DNA of 64,000 nucleotides from JAGNZR01 sp051659505. GTDB taxonomy: Bacteria; Fusobacteriota; Fusobacteriia; Fusobacteriales; Fusobacteriaceae. Under the pieces are notes generated by a model, which had not been told where the DNA came from, ran no database searches, and saw nothing but the letters and a program-made list of their open reading frames with translations. The first letter of the stretch is position 1. Each line of letters starts with the position of its first letter. The stretch lies in contig JBOFOQ010000033.1 of the NCBI GenBank assembly GCA_051659505.1, positions 4,573 through 68,572 of the forward strand. Reading direction: 5' to 3'. The position numbers and the translations under genes were made by a program. Of the stretch, positions 42,937 through 52,440 are shown piece after piece.

Positions 42937-44325
42937 ATGTTTTATAAAAAAGAAAATGGGTGGAAAGGTGTAGTTGAAGCTGAGAAAAAGAATATTTTCG
43001 ACTTTTCAGAAGGCTATAAAAATTTTTTAGACATTGGAAAAACAGAAAGAGAATTTGTTTCAAGAGGAATAGAACTCGCAGAACTTTCTGGATTTAAAAA
43101 TGCAGAAAATATAAAAGAATTAAAAACAGGAGATAAGATATATTACAACAATAGAGGAAAAAATCTTATTTTAGCTATAATAGGAAAAAGAAACATAGTA
43201 GAGGGAATAAATTATGTAGTATCTCATATAGATTCACCTAGACTGGATTTAAAGCAAAATCCATTGTATGAAGAGATGGAACTTTCATATATGAGGACTC
43301 ATTATTATGGTGGAATAAAAAAATATCACTGGGCGACTCTTCCTCTTGCTATGCACGGAGTTGTAGTTTTAGAAAATGGAAAAAAAGTTGAGATTGTAAT
43401 TGGAGAAAAAGAAAGTGATCCAGTGTTTAATATTCCAGATTTATTACCACATTTATGGGGAAAAACACAAGCAGAAAGAAAAGCACCAGAAGTTTTAAAA
43501 GGTGAAGAACTTCAAATTATAGTAGGAACAATACCTGCAACAATTGAAGACAAAGAAATAAAAGATTTGGTTAAATATGCTGTGATGAAAAAACTAAATG
43601 AAACTTATGGAATAGTAGAAGAAGACTTTGTATCAGCTGAACTCCAATTAGTGCCAGCAGGAAAAGCAAGAGATGTTGGATTAGATAGATCTATTGTTGG
43701 AGCTTATGGGCAAGATGATAGAATTTGTGGTTATACCTCTTTAAAAGCTATTTTAGATTTAAAGGGTACTCCAGAAAAAACAGCTGTGTGTTTCTTAGCA
43801 GATAAAGAAGAAACTGGTTCTAATGGTTCAACAGGTTTACAATCAGATTATATCGAGTACTTCACAAGTGATATGATATCTAAATGTAATGATAAGTATA
43901 GCGATTTAGACCTTAGAAAGTGTTTGTGGAGTTCAAAAGCAATGTCTTCTGATGTAAATGTAGCAGCGGACCCTATATTTAAATCTGTTCACGAGATGCA
44001 AAATGCAGCAGAATTAAATTATGGTATAGTTGTGACTAAATATACAGGTGCTAGAGGAAAATCTGGAACAAACGATGCTGATGCAGAGTATGTTGCAGAG
44101 ATAAGAAGTTTATTAAATAGAGAAAATATTCGTTGGCAGACAGGAATGTTAGGAAAAGTTGACGAAGGTGGGGGAGGAACAGTTGCAATGTTCTTAGCTC
44201 AAAAAGGGATAAAAACAATAGATGTAGGTCCAGCTTTATTATCTATGCATGCTCCTTTTGAATTAGCTTCCAAATTTGATATTTATGAAACTTATAAAAC
44301 ATATAAAGCATTTTATAATTTATAG
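42937..44325 (+). CDS. M18-family aminopeptidase (aspartyl aminopeptidase type)
   Basis: Cytoplasmic, dizinc aminopeptidase of 462 residues that removes acidic or neutral N-terminal residues from peptides. Metal-ligand and catalytic motifs visible: VSHIDSPRLDLK (His of the first zinc site, about residues 94-105), GAYGQDDRICGYTSLKAI (bridging Asp), FLADKEETGSNGSTG (catalytic Glu pair), SSDVNVAADP and the late MHAPFELASKFD (His). The length is that of the larger bacterial M18 subfamily. RBS AAGGAGG. No terminator separates it from the CRISPR array, so read-through from the leader promoter is possible. Confidence 0.93.
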   Translation: MFYKKENGWKGVVEAEKKNIFDFSEGYKNFLDIGKTEREFVSRGIELAELSGFKNAENIKELKTGDKIYYNNRGKNLILAIIGKRNIVEGINYVVSHIDSPRLDLKQNPLYEEMELSYMRTHYYGGIKKYHWATLPLAMHGVVVLENGKKVEIVIGEKESDPVFNIPDLLPHLWGKTQAERKAPEVLKGEELQIIVGTIPATIEDKEIKDLVKYAVMKKLNETYGIVEEDFVSAELQLVPAGKARDVGLDRSIVGAYGQDDRICGYTSLKAILDLKGTPEKTAVCFLADKEETGSNGSTGLQSDYIEYFTSDMISKCNDKYSDLDLRKCLWSSKAMSSDVNVAADPIFKSVHEMQNAAELNYGIVVTKYTGARGKSGTNDADAEYVAEIRSLLNRENIRWQTGMLGKVDEGGGGTVAMFLAQKGIKTIDVGPALLSMHAPFELASKFDIYETYKTYKAFYNL

Positions 44326-44336
44326 AGAATAAAAGT

Positions 44337-44376
44337 AAAAAAGATGTCAAAACTATTTAGTTTCGACATCTTTTTT
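44337..44376. terminator. Bidirectional terminator between convergent genes
   Basis: AAAAAAGATGTC (44337-44348) pairs with GACATCTTTTTT (44365-44376). The stop codon of the minus-strand gene falls in the loop. Confidence 0.88.
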
Positions 44377-45204
44377 ATTTATTATAATATAATTATTTTG
44401 AATATTTTCATAGAGTTCAATAGGCTGTGAAATATAAGTGGAGTAAGAAGGAGCTTCAACTTTAATAAAAACACTAAAATGACTGGGAATATTAATAAAT
44501 TCATAAAATCCATTTTCTGAACTTTTAGTAGCTGATAACACTTTATTTTCAGAATCTATAAGAGAAATAGAAACATTATTAAGTGCTTCTGAACCGTTAC
44601 TAATAACTCCTGAAATAGCAAATTTTTTTCTACTCAAATTTATATTTAAATTTGTAATAGATGAAAAATTATCTATATTTTGAACAAGAGTATTAGTCTC
44701 ATAACCCTTTGCCTGTGTAGTTAGATAAAAAGTTCCTGAACTTATATCGCTTTTAAAATATCCAGATTCATCACTGAGAAGTGTTAGCTTCTCATTAGAG
44801 CCTTGAATATTAATTTGAGCTTGAGAAATGGGCGTTCCAATATTATCAACAATTCGTCCAGAGATAAAACTAGGTATTTCATTAAGTTGAAGAGGTAGTT
44901 TAATATTTTTTTTATTTGAAAAATCATAAAGAATATCTTCTTTTTTATCTAGGACATATCCTACTTTATCTATTTTAATTTTATAAGTTTTAGAAGGAAG
45001 AGAGAGAGAGAAATATCCATAAATATCAGTTGTAGCCTCACTACTATTATTTTCACTATCTATAAATGTTACTTTAACCCCTCCGATATTTGTATTTCTA
45101 AATTTCAAATTTCCTTGAATATTTGAAGTATTAGCCATTAAAAAGTTAATACTAAAAATAAAACAGAAAAAATGAAAAAGTATTATTTTAATTTTTTTCA
45201 ACAT
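44353..45204 (-). CDS. Exported protein with carboxypeptidase-regulatory-like (beta-sandwich) repeats
   Basis: Protein of 283 residues with a signal peptide (ILFHFFCFIFSINFLMANTS) and three consecutive beta-sandwich modules of the CarboxypepD_reg/transthyretin-like type, starting near residues 28, 115 and 200. Each has the repeating form G-x-V/I ... GGVKVTFIDSENNSS ... GYFSLSLPSKTYKIKI. No catalytic domain is present. Such modules act as spacers or adhesion/structural domains in periplasm or on the surface. RBS AAGGAGACAA; it stands alone, divergent from the YueI-murA operon and convergent with the aminopeptidase. Confidence 0.8.
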   Translation of the reverse strand: MLKKIKIILFHFFCFIFSINFLMANTSNIQGNLKFRNTNIGGVKVTFIDSENNSSEATTDIYGYFSLSLPSKTYKIKIDKVGYVLDKKEDILYDFSNKKNIKLPLQLNEIPSFISGRIVDNIGTPISQAQINIQGSNEKLTLLSDESGYFKSDISSGTFYLTTQAKGYETNTLVQNIDNFSSITNLNINLSRKKFAISGVISNGSEALNNVSISLIDSENKVLSATKSSENGFYEFINIPSHFSVFIKVEAPSYSTYISQPIELYENIQNNYIIINKKDVETK

Positions 45205-45386
45205 AAAAATTGTCTCCTTGATTTTTTTATTTTAATTTATATTATTTATAGTATAGCATTTTTTTTATTAAATTAAAATTGTAGTAAAAAAAATTTTAAA
45301 AGCGTTGAAATTGTGATATAATTTATAACAAAGTATAACTTAGATAAAAATAGAAAATACGGGGTAGTTTTAAGGGGGTCTCTAAC

Positions 45387-45950
45387 TTGAATAAAGATAT
45401 TATGATTGCTCAAGAAAAAACAAGAAGTCAATTTTTCAAAACGCAAACAGAAAGAGAAGAATATCTTCATGAATTTAAAGAAAATATAATAATATCTATA
45501 AATAAAAGTGACGTAGAAACAGGAGTTATATATCCTGAGATAATAGAAGCGATGCATGAACCTGACGCTATATTGTTAAAAATGAGAAGAGATATCTCTT
45601 TAAAATTTTTAAAACCCTATATAGAAGTTGCAGAAAAAATAGGGCTAAGATACACGTTAATTGACGCGTTAACTTTTGTAGGGGATATAGGGGTTGTAAT
45701 AGTATCCAAAGATGCTATGGATAATCAAAATATAAATATATTAGTGGATACTTTAGAAGAAAAATTTGTAAAAGCAGGTTTAGAAGGGTATTACTCTAAA
45801 TTTATAGGAAAAAAGATTTGTGTTAAGCATTATAAAAAAATAGAGGAAAAAATGCCACTTTATAGAGGTAGCTTCATAAAATTCAATTTTTTAGATAGAA
45901 TACTAGGGCACATATGTCCAATATGCGAAGAAGAGAGGGGGAAGAAGTAA
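45387..45950 (+). CDS. YueI-family (DUF1694) protein
   Basis: Protein of 187 residues of unknown function. The start is TTG at 45387, 8 bases after AAGGGGG; the first ATG (45402) has no ribosome site. The conserved-looking core is REEYLHEFKENIIISINKSD, then EAMHEPDAILLKMRRDISLK and FLKPYIEVAEKIGLRYTLID, as in YueI homologues, which share a ribosomal-protein-L7Ae-like fold. The C terminus adds a small CPICEEERGKK tail with two cysteines. It is two bases upstream of murA and probably co-transcribed with murA-rlmB-sigH-leuS. Confidence 0.75.
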   Translation: MNKDIMIAQEKTRSQFFKTQTEREEYLHEFKENIIISINKSDVETGVIYPEIIEAMHEPDAILLKMRRDISLKFLKPYIEVAEKIGLRYTLIDALTFVGDIGVVIVSKDAMDNQNINILVDTLEEKFVKAGLEGYYSKFIGKKICVKHYKKIEEKMPLYRGSFIKFNFLDRILGHICPICEEERGKK

Positions 45951-45952
45951 AA

Positions 45953-47221
45953 ATGGTTGATTCGTTCAGAATAAATGGTGGAAAAAAATTAAAAGGAATA
46001 TTAGAGGTAGGAGGGGCTAAAAATGCAGCACTTCCTATTTTTGTTGCAACAATAATAGAAGAAGGAACTTATATACTAAAAAATGTACCAGATTTAATGG
46101 ATATTGCAACTCTTGCTAAATTATTAGAGAGTTTAGGACTAAAAGTAGAAAAATTAGATTCAAATACATATAAAATTATTAATAATGGATTATCAACTTT
46201 AACAGCATCTTATGATTTAGTAAAAAAAATGAGAGCTTCATTTTTAGTTATGGGAGCAATGTTAGCAAATTCAAGTAAAGCAATTGTTTCTCTTCCAGGT
46301 GGTTGTGCAATTGGTGCTAGACCAGTAGATTTACATCTAAAAGGTTTTGAAAAATTAGGTGTAAATATTTCGATTGAACATGGATATGTTCACGGAGAGG
46401 CAAAAGAGCTAAAAGGAGGAAATTTTATATTTGATTTCCCAAGTGTAGGAGCTACAGAAAATGTGATTATGGCTGCTGTAAAAGCAAAGGGCATAACTAT
46501 TTTGGAAAATGCAGCAAGAGAACCAGAAGTTGAAGATTTATGTAATTTTTTAAATTCCATGGGTGCAAAAATAGAAGGGATAGGTTCTAGTAGATTAGAA
46601 ATAACTGGAGTAGAAAAATTAACACCTGGGGAGTATTCAATAATTCCTGATAGAATAGTTGCAGGTACATTTATTATTGCTGCCATCATGTTTGATGGAG
46701 ATATAAAAGTAAAAGGTGTAGTAAAAGAGCATTCTGAAAGTTTTTTATCTAAACTAGAAGAGATGGGAGTGAAATATAAATTAGAAGCTGATACATTTAC
46801 TGTGGAAACAAAATTATCAGATTTAAAACCTATAAAAATAAAAACAATGCCACATCCAGGATTTCCAACTGATTTACAATCTCCTATAATGACATTAATG
46901 AGTTTAATAAAAGGGAACAGTGAAATAAAAGAAACTATTTTTGAAAATAGATTTATGCACGTTCCTGAACTTAATAGAATGGGAGCAAAAATAAAAATAG
47001 ATAGTCATATAGCTAGTATTGAAGGGATAGAAAATTTTTCAGCAGCTGAGGTTATGGCAAGTGATTTGAGAGCAGGAGCTTCTCTTATACTAGCAGGATT
47101 AAAGGCTGATGGAGAAACTAAAGTAAACAGAATTTATCACGTAGATAGAGGATATGAAGGATTAGTTGATAAATTAAAAAAAATTGGTGCAGATATAGAA
47201 AGAATAAAGACTCAAGCATAA
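45953..47221 (+). CDS. murA: UDP-N-acetylglucosamine 1-carboxyvinyltransferase
   Basis: First committed enzyme of peptidoglycan synthesis, 422 residues, transferring enolpyruvate from PEP to UDP-GlcNAc. VGGAKNAALPIFVATI carries the essential Lys-Asn pair, and GGCAIGARPVDLHLKGFEKL has the catalytic Cys (about residue 117) whose alkylation by fosfomycin inactivates the enzyme; it is Cys, not Asp, so sensitivity is expected. The start at ATG 45953 fits the family; an earlier in-frame ATG (45914) overlaps yueI and would add 13 unrelated residues. RBS GAGAGGGGGA. Confidence 0.97.
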   Translation: MVDSFRINGGKKLKGILEVGGAKNAALPIFVATIIEEGTYILKNVPDLMDIATLAKLLESLGLKVEKLDSNTYKIINNGLSTLTASYDLVKKMRASFLVMGAMLANSSKAIVSLPGGCAIGARPVDLHLKGFEKLGVNISIEHGYVHGEAKELKGGNFIFDFPSVGATENVIMAAVKAKGITILENAAREPEVEDLCNFLNSMGAKIEGIGSSRLEITGVEKLTPGEYSIIPDRIVAGTFIIAAIMFDGDIKVKGVVKEHSESFLSKLEEMGVKYKLEADTFTVETKLSDLKPIKIKTMPHPGFPTDLQSPIMTLMSLIKGNSEIKETIFENRFMHVPELNRMGAKIKIDSHIASIEGIENFSAAEVMASDLRAGASLILAGLKADGETKVNRIYHVDRGYEGLVDKLKKIGADIERIKTQA

Positions 47222-47239
47222 TTTTTAGCGGAGGAACAA

Positions 47240-47950
47240 ATGGAAAGTATAATAGGTATAAATCCAGTAATAGAAGCTTTACAAAATAAAGAGAAAGAAA
47301 TAGAAAAAATTGAACTATTTAAAGGGTTAAAGGATGAAAAAATTCAACTTATAAAAAAATTAGCCTCAGAAAGAAATATAAAAATTTACTTTACAGATAA
47401 AAAAAGAGAAAATTCTCAAGGGATAGAAGCCCTTGTAACAGAACATGATTATTATGAAGAGTTTGGAGCTTTTTTAGAAAAATTAGCTCTTTCAGATAAA
47501 GCAATAGTGCTGGTTTTAGATGGAATTCAAGATCCAAGAAATTTTGGTGCTTTAATAAGAAGTGCAGAAATTTTTGGTGTCAAAGGGATTATCATTCCAG
47601 AAAGAAATGCAGTTAAAATAAATGAGACAGTGATAAAAACTTCAACTGGAGCTATTGAATATGTTGATATAGTAAAAGTAACTAATATAACAGAGGCATT
47701 GGAAAAATTAAAAAAATTAGGTTTTTGGATATACGGCGCTGAAGGTGACGGAAATAAATATTATTATGAGGAAAAATATCCTAAATTCACTGCACTAGTA
47801 ATGGGAAGTGAAGGGTTTGGTATAAGAAAAAAAGTAAAAGAAAATTGTGATATACTAGTTAAAATACCTATGCATGGAAAAATAAACTCACTGAATGTTT
47901 CTGTTGCTGGGGGAATAATACTTTCTGAAATTTCTAAATCAATAAATTAG
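47240..47950 (+). CDS. rlmB: TrmH-family (SPOUT) rRNA 2'-O-methyltransferase, RlmB-like
   Basis: Methyltransferase of 236 residues. The N-terminal substrate-binding domain starts IIGINPVIEALQNKEKEIEK; the SPOUT catalytic domain has LDGIQDPRNFGALIRSAEIF (motif 1), MGSEGFGIRK (motif 2) and IPMHGKINSLNVSVAGGIIL (motif 3, with the knotted SAM site). RlmB methylates G2251 of 23S rRNA in E. coli; the exact target here is inferred. The order rlmB then sigH is conserved in many Firmicutes. RBS GCGGAGGAAC. Confidence 0.93.
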   Translation: MESIIGINPVIEALQNKEKEIEKIELFKGLKDEKIQLIKKLASERNIKIYFTDKKRENSQGIEALVTEHDYYEEFGAFLEKLALSDKAIVLVLDGIQDPRNFGALIRSAEIFGVKGIIIPERNAVKINETVIKTSTGAIEYVDIVKVTNITEALEKLKKLGFWIYGAEGDGNKYYYEEKYPKFTALVMGSEGFGIRKKVKENCDILVKIPMHGKINSLNVSVAGGIILSEISKSIN

Positions 47951-47984
47951 TTAATACTTGGGGAAAGTAATAGGGGGAAGATAA

Positions 47985-48587
47985 ATGCCAACAGAATTAG
48001 TAAATAATGAAAATATATTGATGGCACAGAAAGGCGATGAAGATTCTCTTAATATGATTTTATCAAATTATAAAAATTTTATATTTATGAATTCGAAAAA
48101 TTATTTTTTAATTGGGGCAGATAAAGATGACATTTTACAAGAGGGAATGATCGGATTAATAAAAGCTATTAAAGCTTATGATGAAAATAAAAATGTAACA
48201 TTTAAAACTTTTGCAACACTATGCATAAAAAGACAAATAATAACAGCAATAAAAGCTTCTAATACTCAAAAGAATACAGCTTTAAATTTAGCCTCAGGAA
48301 ATTTTTTAGAAAATGATGAGGGCAAAGAAGTTTCCTATATAAGAGGGTTATCTTCGTATTTACAACATAGTCCAGAAGAAATAATTCTTTCTAAAGAAAA
48401 AATGAAAGATTTAGAAAGATATTCAGAAAAATATTTTAGTAAATTTGAAAAAAAAGTTTTTGAGTTATTATTAAAAGGTTTCTCATATAGAGAAATATCT
48501 GAAAAATTAGAAAAAAATTTAAAAACAATAGATAATACTATTCAAAGAATAAAACGAAAAAGTGAAAATTGGTTAACTGAATACTAA
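47985..48587 (+). CDS. sigH: Sigma-70 family factor, SigH-like
   Basis: RNA polymerase sigma factor of 200 residues. Region 2: LIGADKDDILQEGMIGLIKA and AYDENKNVTFKTFATLCIKR. Region 4: FEKKVFELLLKGFSYREISE then LEKNLKTIDNTIQRIKRK. Region 3 is a short linker, as in the SigH/Spo0H group. In Bacillus and Listeria SigH switches on competence and post-exponential genes. Fusobacteria do not sporulate, so a role in competence or pilus control is the obvious guess; a pilus/competence-like cluster lies 9 kb away. Location after rlmB mirrors the Firmicute order. RBS AGGGGGAAG. Confidence 0.87.
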   Translation: MPTELVNNENILMAQKGDEDSLNMILSNYKNFIFMNSKNYFLIGADKDDILQEGMIGLIKAIKAYDENKNVTFKTFATLCIKRQIITAIKASNTQKNTALNLASGNFLENDEGKEVSYIRGLSSYLQHSPEEIILSKEKMKDLERYSEKYFSKFEKKVFELLLKGFSYREISEKLEKNLKTIDNTIQRIKRKSENWLTEY

Positions 48588-48605
48588 AAGATAGAGGTGG
48601 AAAAA

Positions 48606-51203
48606 ATGTCAGAATATAATTTTAAAAAAATTGAAGATAAATGGCAGGAAAAGTGGTCAAAAGAAAACTTATTTAAAGTAGAGAATAAAGTAGAAAATAA
48701 AGAGAATTATTATGTATTAGAGATGCTTCCTTATCCATCAGGAAAGCTTCATGTAGGTCATGCTAGAAACTATGCAATTGGAGACGTAATTGCAAGATAT
48801 AAAAAAATGAAGGGGTATAATGTCTTACACCCTATGGGATGGGATTCTTTTGGTCTTCCAGCAGAAAATGCAGCAATTCAAAATAAAATTCATCCTGAAA
48901 TTTGGACTAAATCTAACATAGATAATATGAGAAGGCAATTAAAATTACTAGGTTTATCTTATGATTGGGATAGAGAGATAGCATCTTACACACCTGAATA
49001 CTATAAATGGAATCAGTGGATATTCAAAAAAATGTATGAAAAAGGTTTAGTATACAAAAAAAAATCTGTAGTAAATTGGTGCCCTGAGTGCAATACTGTT
49101 TTAGCCAATGAGCAAGTTGAAGATGGAGTATGTTGGAGACATTCAAAAACTGCAGTAATACAAAAAGAGTTGGAACAGTGGTTTTTTAAAATAACAGAAT
49201 ACTCAGATGAGCTTTTGTCAGGTCATAAAGAACTTAAAGATGGATGGCCAGAAAAAGTTTTAACTATGCAAAAAAATTGGATAGGAAAATCTTTTGGAAC
49301 TGAGATAGTATTTAAAGTTGAAGAAACAAATGAAGAGTTACCTGTATTTACAACAAGAGTAGATACTATTTATGGAGTAACCTATTGTGTTTTAGCACCA
49401 GAACATCCAATTGCAATTAAACTTGGAGAATCAAATGCTAATATAAAAACAACAATAAATAACATGAAAAATACAGATATAATTGAAAGAACGGCAGAAG
49501 GAAGAGAGAAAAATGGAATTTTCACAGGTCTTCATATTATTAATCCTGTAAATAATGAAAAAATTCAATTGTGGATAGGAGATTATGTTTTGATGAATTA
49601 TGGAACTGGGGCTGTAATGGCTGTTCCTGCTCATGATGAGAGGGATTTTAGTTTTGCTAAAAAATATAATTTACCTATAAAAGTTGTAATTAATCCCATT
49701 GATAAAACCACGAAAGAAGAAATAAAAATAGAAAGTAGTCAAATGAAAGATGCCTTTATAGGAACAGGAATTATGACAAACTCATCTAAATTTAACGGGG
49801 AAACTTCAAAAGAAGCTTTATCTAAAATAGCGTTAGAAATAGAAGAGAAAGGTTATGGAAAAAGAACAACAAAGTATAGATTAAAAGATTGGGGCGTATC
49901 TAGACAAAGATATTGGGGAACTCCGATACCAGCAGTTTATTGTGACTCTTGTGGAGTAGTTATGGAAAAAGATGAAAATCTACCTATTGAACTGCCAAAA
50001 GATGTAGATTTTAACGGAATTGGAAACCCACTTACAACAGCGGAGTCTTTTAAAAATGTTCCTTGTCCAAAATGTGGAAAACCTTCAAGACGAGATACTG
50101 ACACAATGGACACTTTTGTAGATTCATCATGGTACTATTTAAGATATTGTGATTCTAAAAACATTAATTTACCTTTTAATAAAGAAATAGTTAATGCTTG
50201 GTCTCCAGTGGATCAATATATTGGTGGGATAGAACATGCAGTTATGCATCTTTTATACTCAAGATTTTTTCATAAAGTATTAAGAGATTTAGGTCTACTT
50301 TCTACTGATGAACCTTTTAAAAGACTTCTAACTCAAGGGATGGTTCTTGGACCGTCTTATTATTCTGAAAAAGAAAATAAATATTTATATCCTGAAGATG
50401 TGGAGTTAAAAGGAGAAAAAGCATTTTCTAAGAAGAGTTCAGAAGAACTTGTTGTTAAAGTAGAGAAAATGTCAAAATCAAAGAATAATGGTGTAGACCC
50501 AGAAGAGATGATAGTAAAATATGGAGCAGATACTACAAGATTATTCATTATGTTTGCAGCACCACCAGAAAAAGAATTAGAGTGGAATGAAAACGGGTTA
50601 GCAGGAGCTCAAAGATTCTTAACAAGATTTTGGAAAATAGTAGATGAAAATATAAATAATATTGATAATTCACCTATTGACTATAATGAGACCTCTAAAA
50701 TGGATAAAAAAATCATAAGAAAATTACATCAAACTATAAAAAAAGTAACTGATTCCATGGAGAATAACTACCATTTTAATACAGCTATTGCTGCTAATAT
50801 GGAGTTGTTAAATGAAACACAAGATTACTTAATTTCAGATGATAAAAGCCAAAATTCAAAGAAAATTTTAGGGGAATTACTTAATAAGGTAGTAATAATG
50901 TTGTCTCCTTTTGTCCCTCATTACTGTGATGAACTTTGGGAAAAATTAGGAAATAAAACGTATTTATTTAACGAAAAATGGGTAGAATATATAGAGGAAT
51001 TAACTATATCTCAAGAAGCAATAATTGCAATACAAGTAAACGGAAAAGTTCGTGGAACAGTTGAAGTAGAAAAAAATATAGCAAAAGAAGAGTTAGAAAA
51101 AATAGCTGTGGCTCATGAAAATGTTGTAAAACATATAGAAGGTCTAGAGATAAAAAAAATAATAGTTGTTCCAGGAAAAATCGTGAATATTGTAGTGAAA
51201 TAA
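48606..51203 (+). CDS. leuS: Leucyl-tRNA synthetase
   Basis: Class I synthetase of 865 residues charging tRNA-Leu. PYPSGKLHVGHARNY is the HIGH-motif region (residues about 40-54), VEKMSKSKNNGVDPEEMI holds KMSKS, and an editing CP1 domain (about 220-420) has TTRVDTIYGVT and GTGAVMAVPAHDERD. A zinc-ribbon pattern (CPKCGKPSRRDTDTMDTF) and the C-terminal QVNGKVRGTVEV complete the bacterial form. ATG 48606 has GAGGTGG at good distance; an in-frame GTG (48597) lies inside that site. Confidence 0.98.
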   Translation: MSEYNFKKIEDKWQEKWSKENLFKVENKVENKENYYVLEMLPYPSGKLHVGHARNYAIGDVIARYKKMKGYNVLHPMGWDSFGLPAENAAIQNKIHPEIWTKSNIDNMRRQLKLLGLSYDWDREIASYTPEYYKWNQWIFKKMYEKGLVYKKKSVVNWCPECNTVLANEQVEDGVCWRHSKTAVIQKELEQWFFKITEYSDELLSGHKELKDGWPEKVLTMQKNWIGKSFGTEIVFKVEETNEELPVFTTRVDTIYGVTYCVLAPEHPIAIKLGESNANIKTTINNMKNTDIIERTAEGREKNGIFTGLHIINPVNNEKIQLWIGDYVLMNYGTGAVMAVPAHDERDFSFAKKYNLPIKVVINPIDKTTKEEIKIESSQMKDAFIGTGIMTNSSKFNGETSKEALSKIALEIEEKGYGKRTTKYRLKDWGVSRQRYWGTPIPAVYCDSCGVVMEKDENLPIELPKDVDFNGIGNPLTTAESFKNVPCPKCGKPSRRDTDTMDTFVDSSWYYLRYCDSKNINLPFNKEIVNAWSPVDQYIGGIEHAVMHLLYSRFFHKVLRDLGLLSTDEPFKRLLTQGMVLGPSYYSEKENKYLYPEDVELKGEKAFSKKSSEELVVKVEKMSKSKNNGVDPEEMIVKYGADTTRLFIMFAAPPEKELEWNENGLAGAQRFLTRFWKIVDENINNIDNSPIDYNETSKMDKKIIRKLHQTIKKVTDSMENNYHFNTAIAANMELLNETQDYLISDDKSQNSKKILGELLNKVVIMLSPFVPHYCDELWEKLGNKTYLFNEKWVEYIEELTISQEAIIAIQVNGKVRGTVEVEKNIAKEELEKIAVAHENVVKHIEGLEIKKIIVVPGKIVNIVVK

Positions 51204-51217
51204 CAATTTAAATTAGC

Positions 51218-51277
51218 TCTCTTTTTATATTTTTTTAGGTATTTCATCTAAAATCAGGTTAAAAAGAGAGTTTTTTT
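51218..51277 (+). terminator. Terminator of the murA-leuS operon
   Basis: CTCTCTTTTTAT (51218-51229) pairs with TTAAAAAGAGAG (51259-51270), followed by seven T. Confidence 0.75.
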
Positions 51278-51300
51278 ATAAAAAAGAAAGGTGAGTTTAA

Positions 51301-52065
51301 ATGAAAAAATTCGGATTATTAGGAAAAAAAATATCCTATACACGTTCTCCTAAACTTCATGAATATATTTTTGAATTTTTAAATATATTATGTAAGTATG
51401 AGGTGTACGACTTATTTCAAGCTAAAGATGAAGAGATAGAAATAAAAAATATTTTAGAAAAATTAAAAACAAGAGAGCTTCAAGGATTAAATGTTACAAT
51501 TCCCTATAAAGAAAAAATTATAGATTATTTAGATGAGTTGGATAATGTTAGTAAAAAAATAGGAGCTGTAAATACTGTAGCATACGAAAATGGAAAATTA
51601 AAAGGATATAATACTGATTATAGAGGAGTTATTGAAACTTTAAACAAAATGAAGTTAAATTTATTAGGGAAAAATTGCTATATATTAGGAAGTGGTGGAG
51701 GTGCTAAAGCTGTAGTTGAAGCACTGAAAAAGTATTCTTGCAACATTAAACTTGTTACTAGAGAAAAAAATAAAATATTTAATTTCCAAGAGGAAATAGA
51801 GATACTAAATTATGAAGAGTTTGATAAAATAGAAAAAGAATACCTATTAATAAATACAACACCAGTGGAATTAGAAGAATCTATAGAAATAAAATTTGAA
51901 AAGATCTTTGATTTAAAGTATAATATAAAAATAGAAAATAAAAAATATGAGAATGGTTTGTATATGTTAGTTGTTCAAGGGATAAAATCACAAGAAATAT
52001 GGCAAGAAAGAAAAATAGATTGTATAGAATTAATCTATGATAAATTAATAAAAGAAAAATATTGA
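51301..52065 (+). CDS. aroE: Shikimate 5-dehydrogenase
   Basis: Enzyme of 254 residues of the shikimate pathway, reducing 3-dehydroshikimate with NADPH. Substrate site: ISYTRSPKLHEY (usually S-x-S, here T-x-S) and NVTIPYKEKI with the catalytic Lys (about residue 67). GAVNTVAYENGKLKGYNTDY has the partner Asp. NADP site: YILGSGGGAKAVVEAL. INTTPVELEES and GLYMLVVQGIKSQEIW finish the chain. About 20 residues shorter than E. coli AroE. RBS AAAGGTGAG, directly after the terminator of the previous operon. Confidence 0.92.
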   Translation: MKKFGLLGKKISYTRSPKLHEYIFEFLNILCKYEVYDLFQAKDEEIEIKNILEKLKTRELQGLNVTIPYKEKIIDYLDELDNVSKKIGAVNTVAYENGKLKGYNTDYRGVIETLNKMKLNLLGKNCYILGSGGGAKAVVEALKKYSCNIKLVTREKNKIFNFQEEIEILNYEEFDKIEKEYLLINTTPVELEESIEIKFEKIFDLKYNIKIENKKYENGLYMLVVQGIKSQEIWQERKIDCIELIYDKLIKEKY

Positions 52066-52075
52066 GGAAGGAAAA

Positions 52076-52429
52076 ATGGATAAAACAATAATTTGTTGCC
52101 CCAAATGTAAAGAAAAAATGAAAATAGGATATAAAGTGGCAAAGTATAGGTGTCCTAACTGTAAAGAAATATATAAATTAACGAGATTAAAATTAATATT
52201 ATTAAAAATAAAAGGTGTTTTTATAGGTGTTATAGAAACTCTAAAGGATATAAAGAAAAATATTTGTTACAAATATACATCAGCAAAAGCTACAGCTAAA
52301 TATATGTCTCAAATTAAAAAAAATATGAAAAAAGACCCTAACTGGTCAAACTATCATAAAGAACAAAGAGAGATGAAAGAAGCAAAAGGAAAAAAAAGTT
52401 TTAAAGATATTTTTAAGAAAAAGAGATAG
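52076..52429 (+). CDS. Small zinc-ribbon protein of unknown function
   Basis: Protein of 117 residues. The first 30 form a zinc ribbon, CCPKCKEKMKIGYKVAKYRC-PNC. The rest is strongly basic, with a hydrophobic stretch near residues 42-56 (LKLILLKIKGVFIGVIETL) that could touch the membrane, and a KKDPNWSNYHKEQREMKEAK tail. No enzymatic motif is visible. It sits 10 bases after aroE with GAGGAAGG upstream and is followed 11 bases later by another envelope-type gene. Family not recognised beyond the ribbon. Confidence 0.7.
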   Translation: MDKTIICCPKCKEKMKIGYKVAKYRCPNCKEIYKLTRLKLILLKIKGVFIGVIETLKDIKKNICYKYTSAKATAKYMSQIKKNMKKDPNWSNYHKEQREMKEAKGKKSFKDIFKKKR

Positions 52430-52440
52430 AGGGGGGGAGG

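Noticed and set aside
45273..45557. Minus-strand open frame in the promoter region of yueI
   Set aside because: No ribosome site; it overlaps the well-supported yueI start and a likely promoter with TATAAT near 45316.
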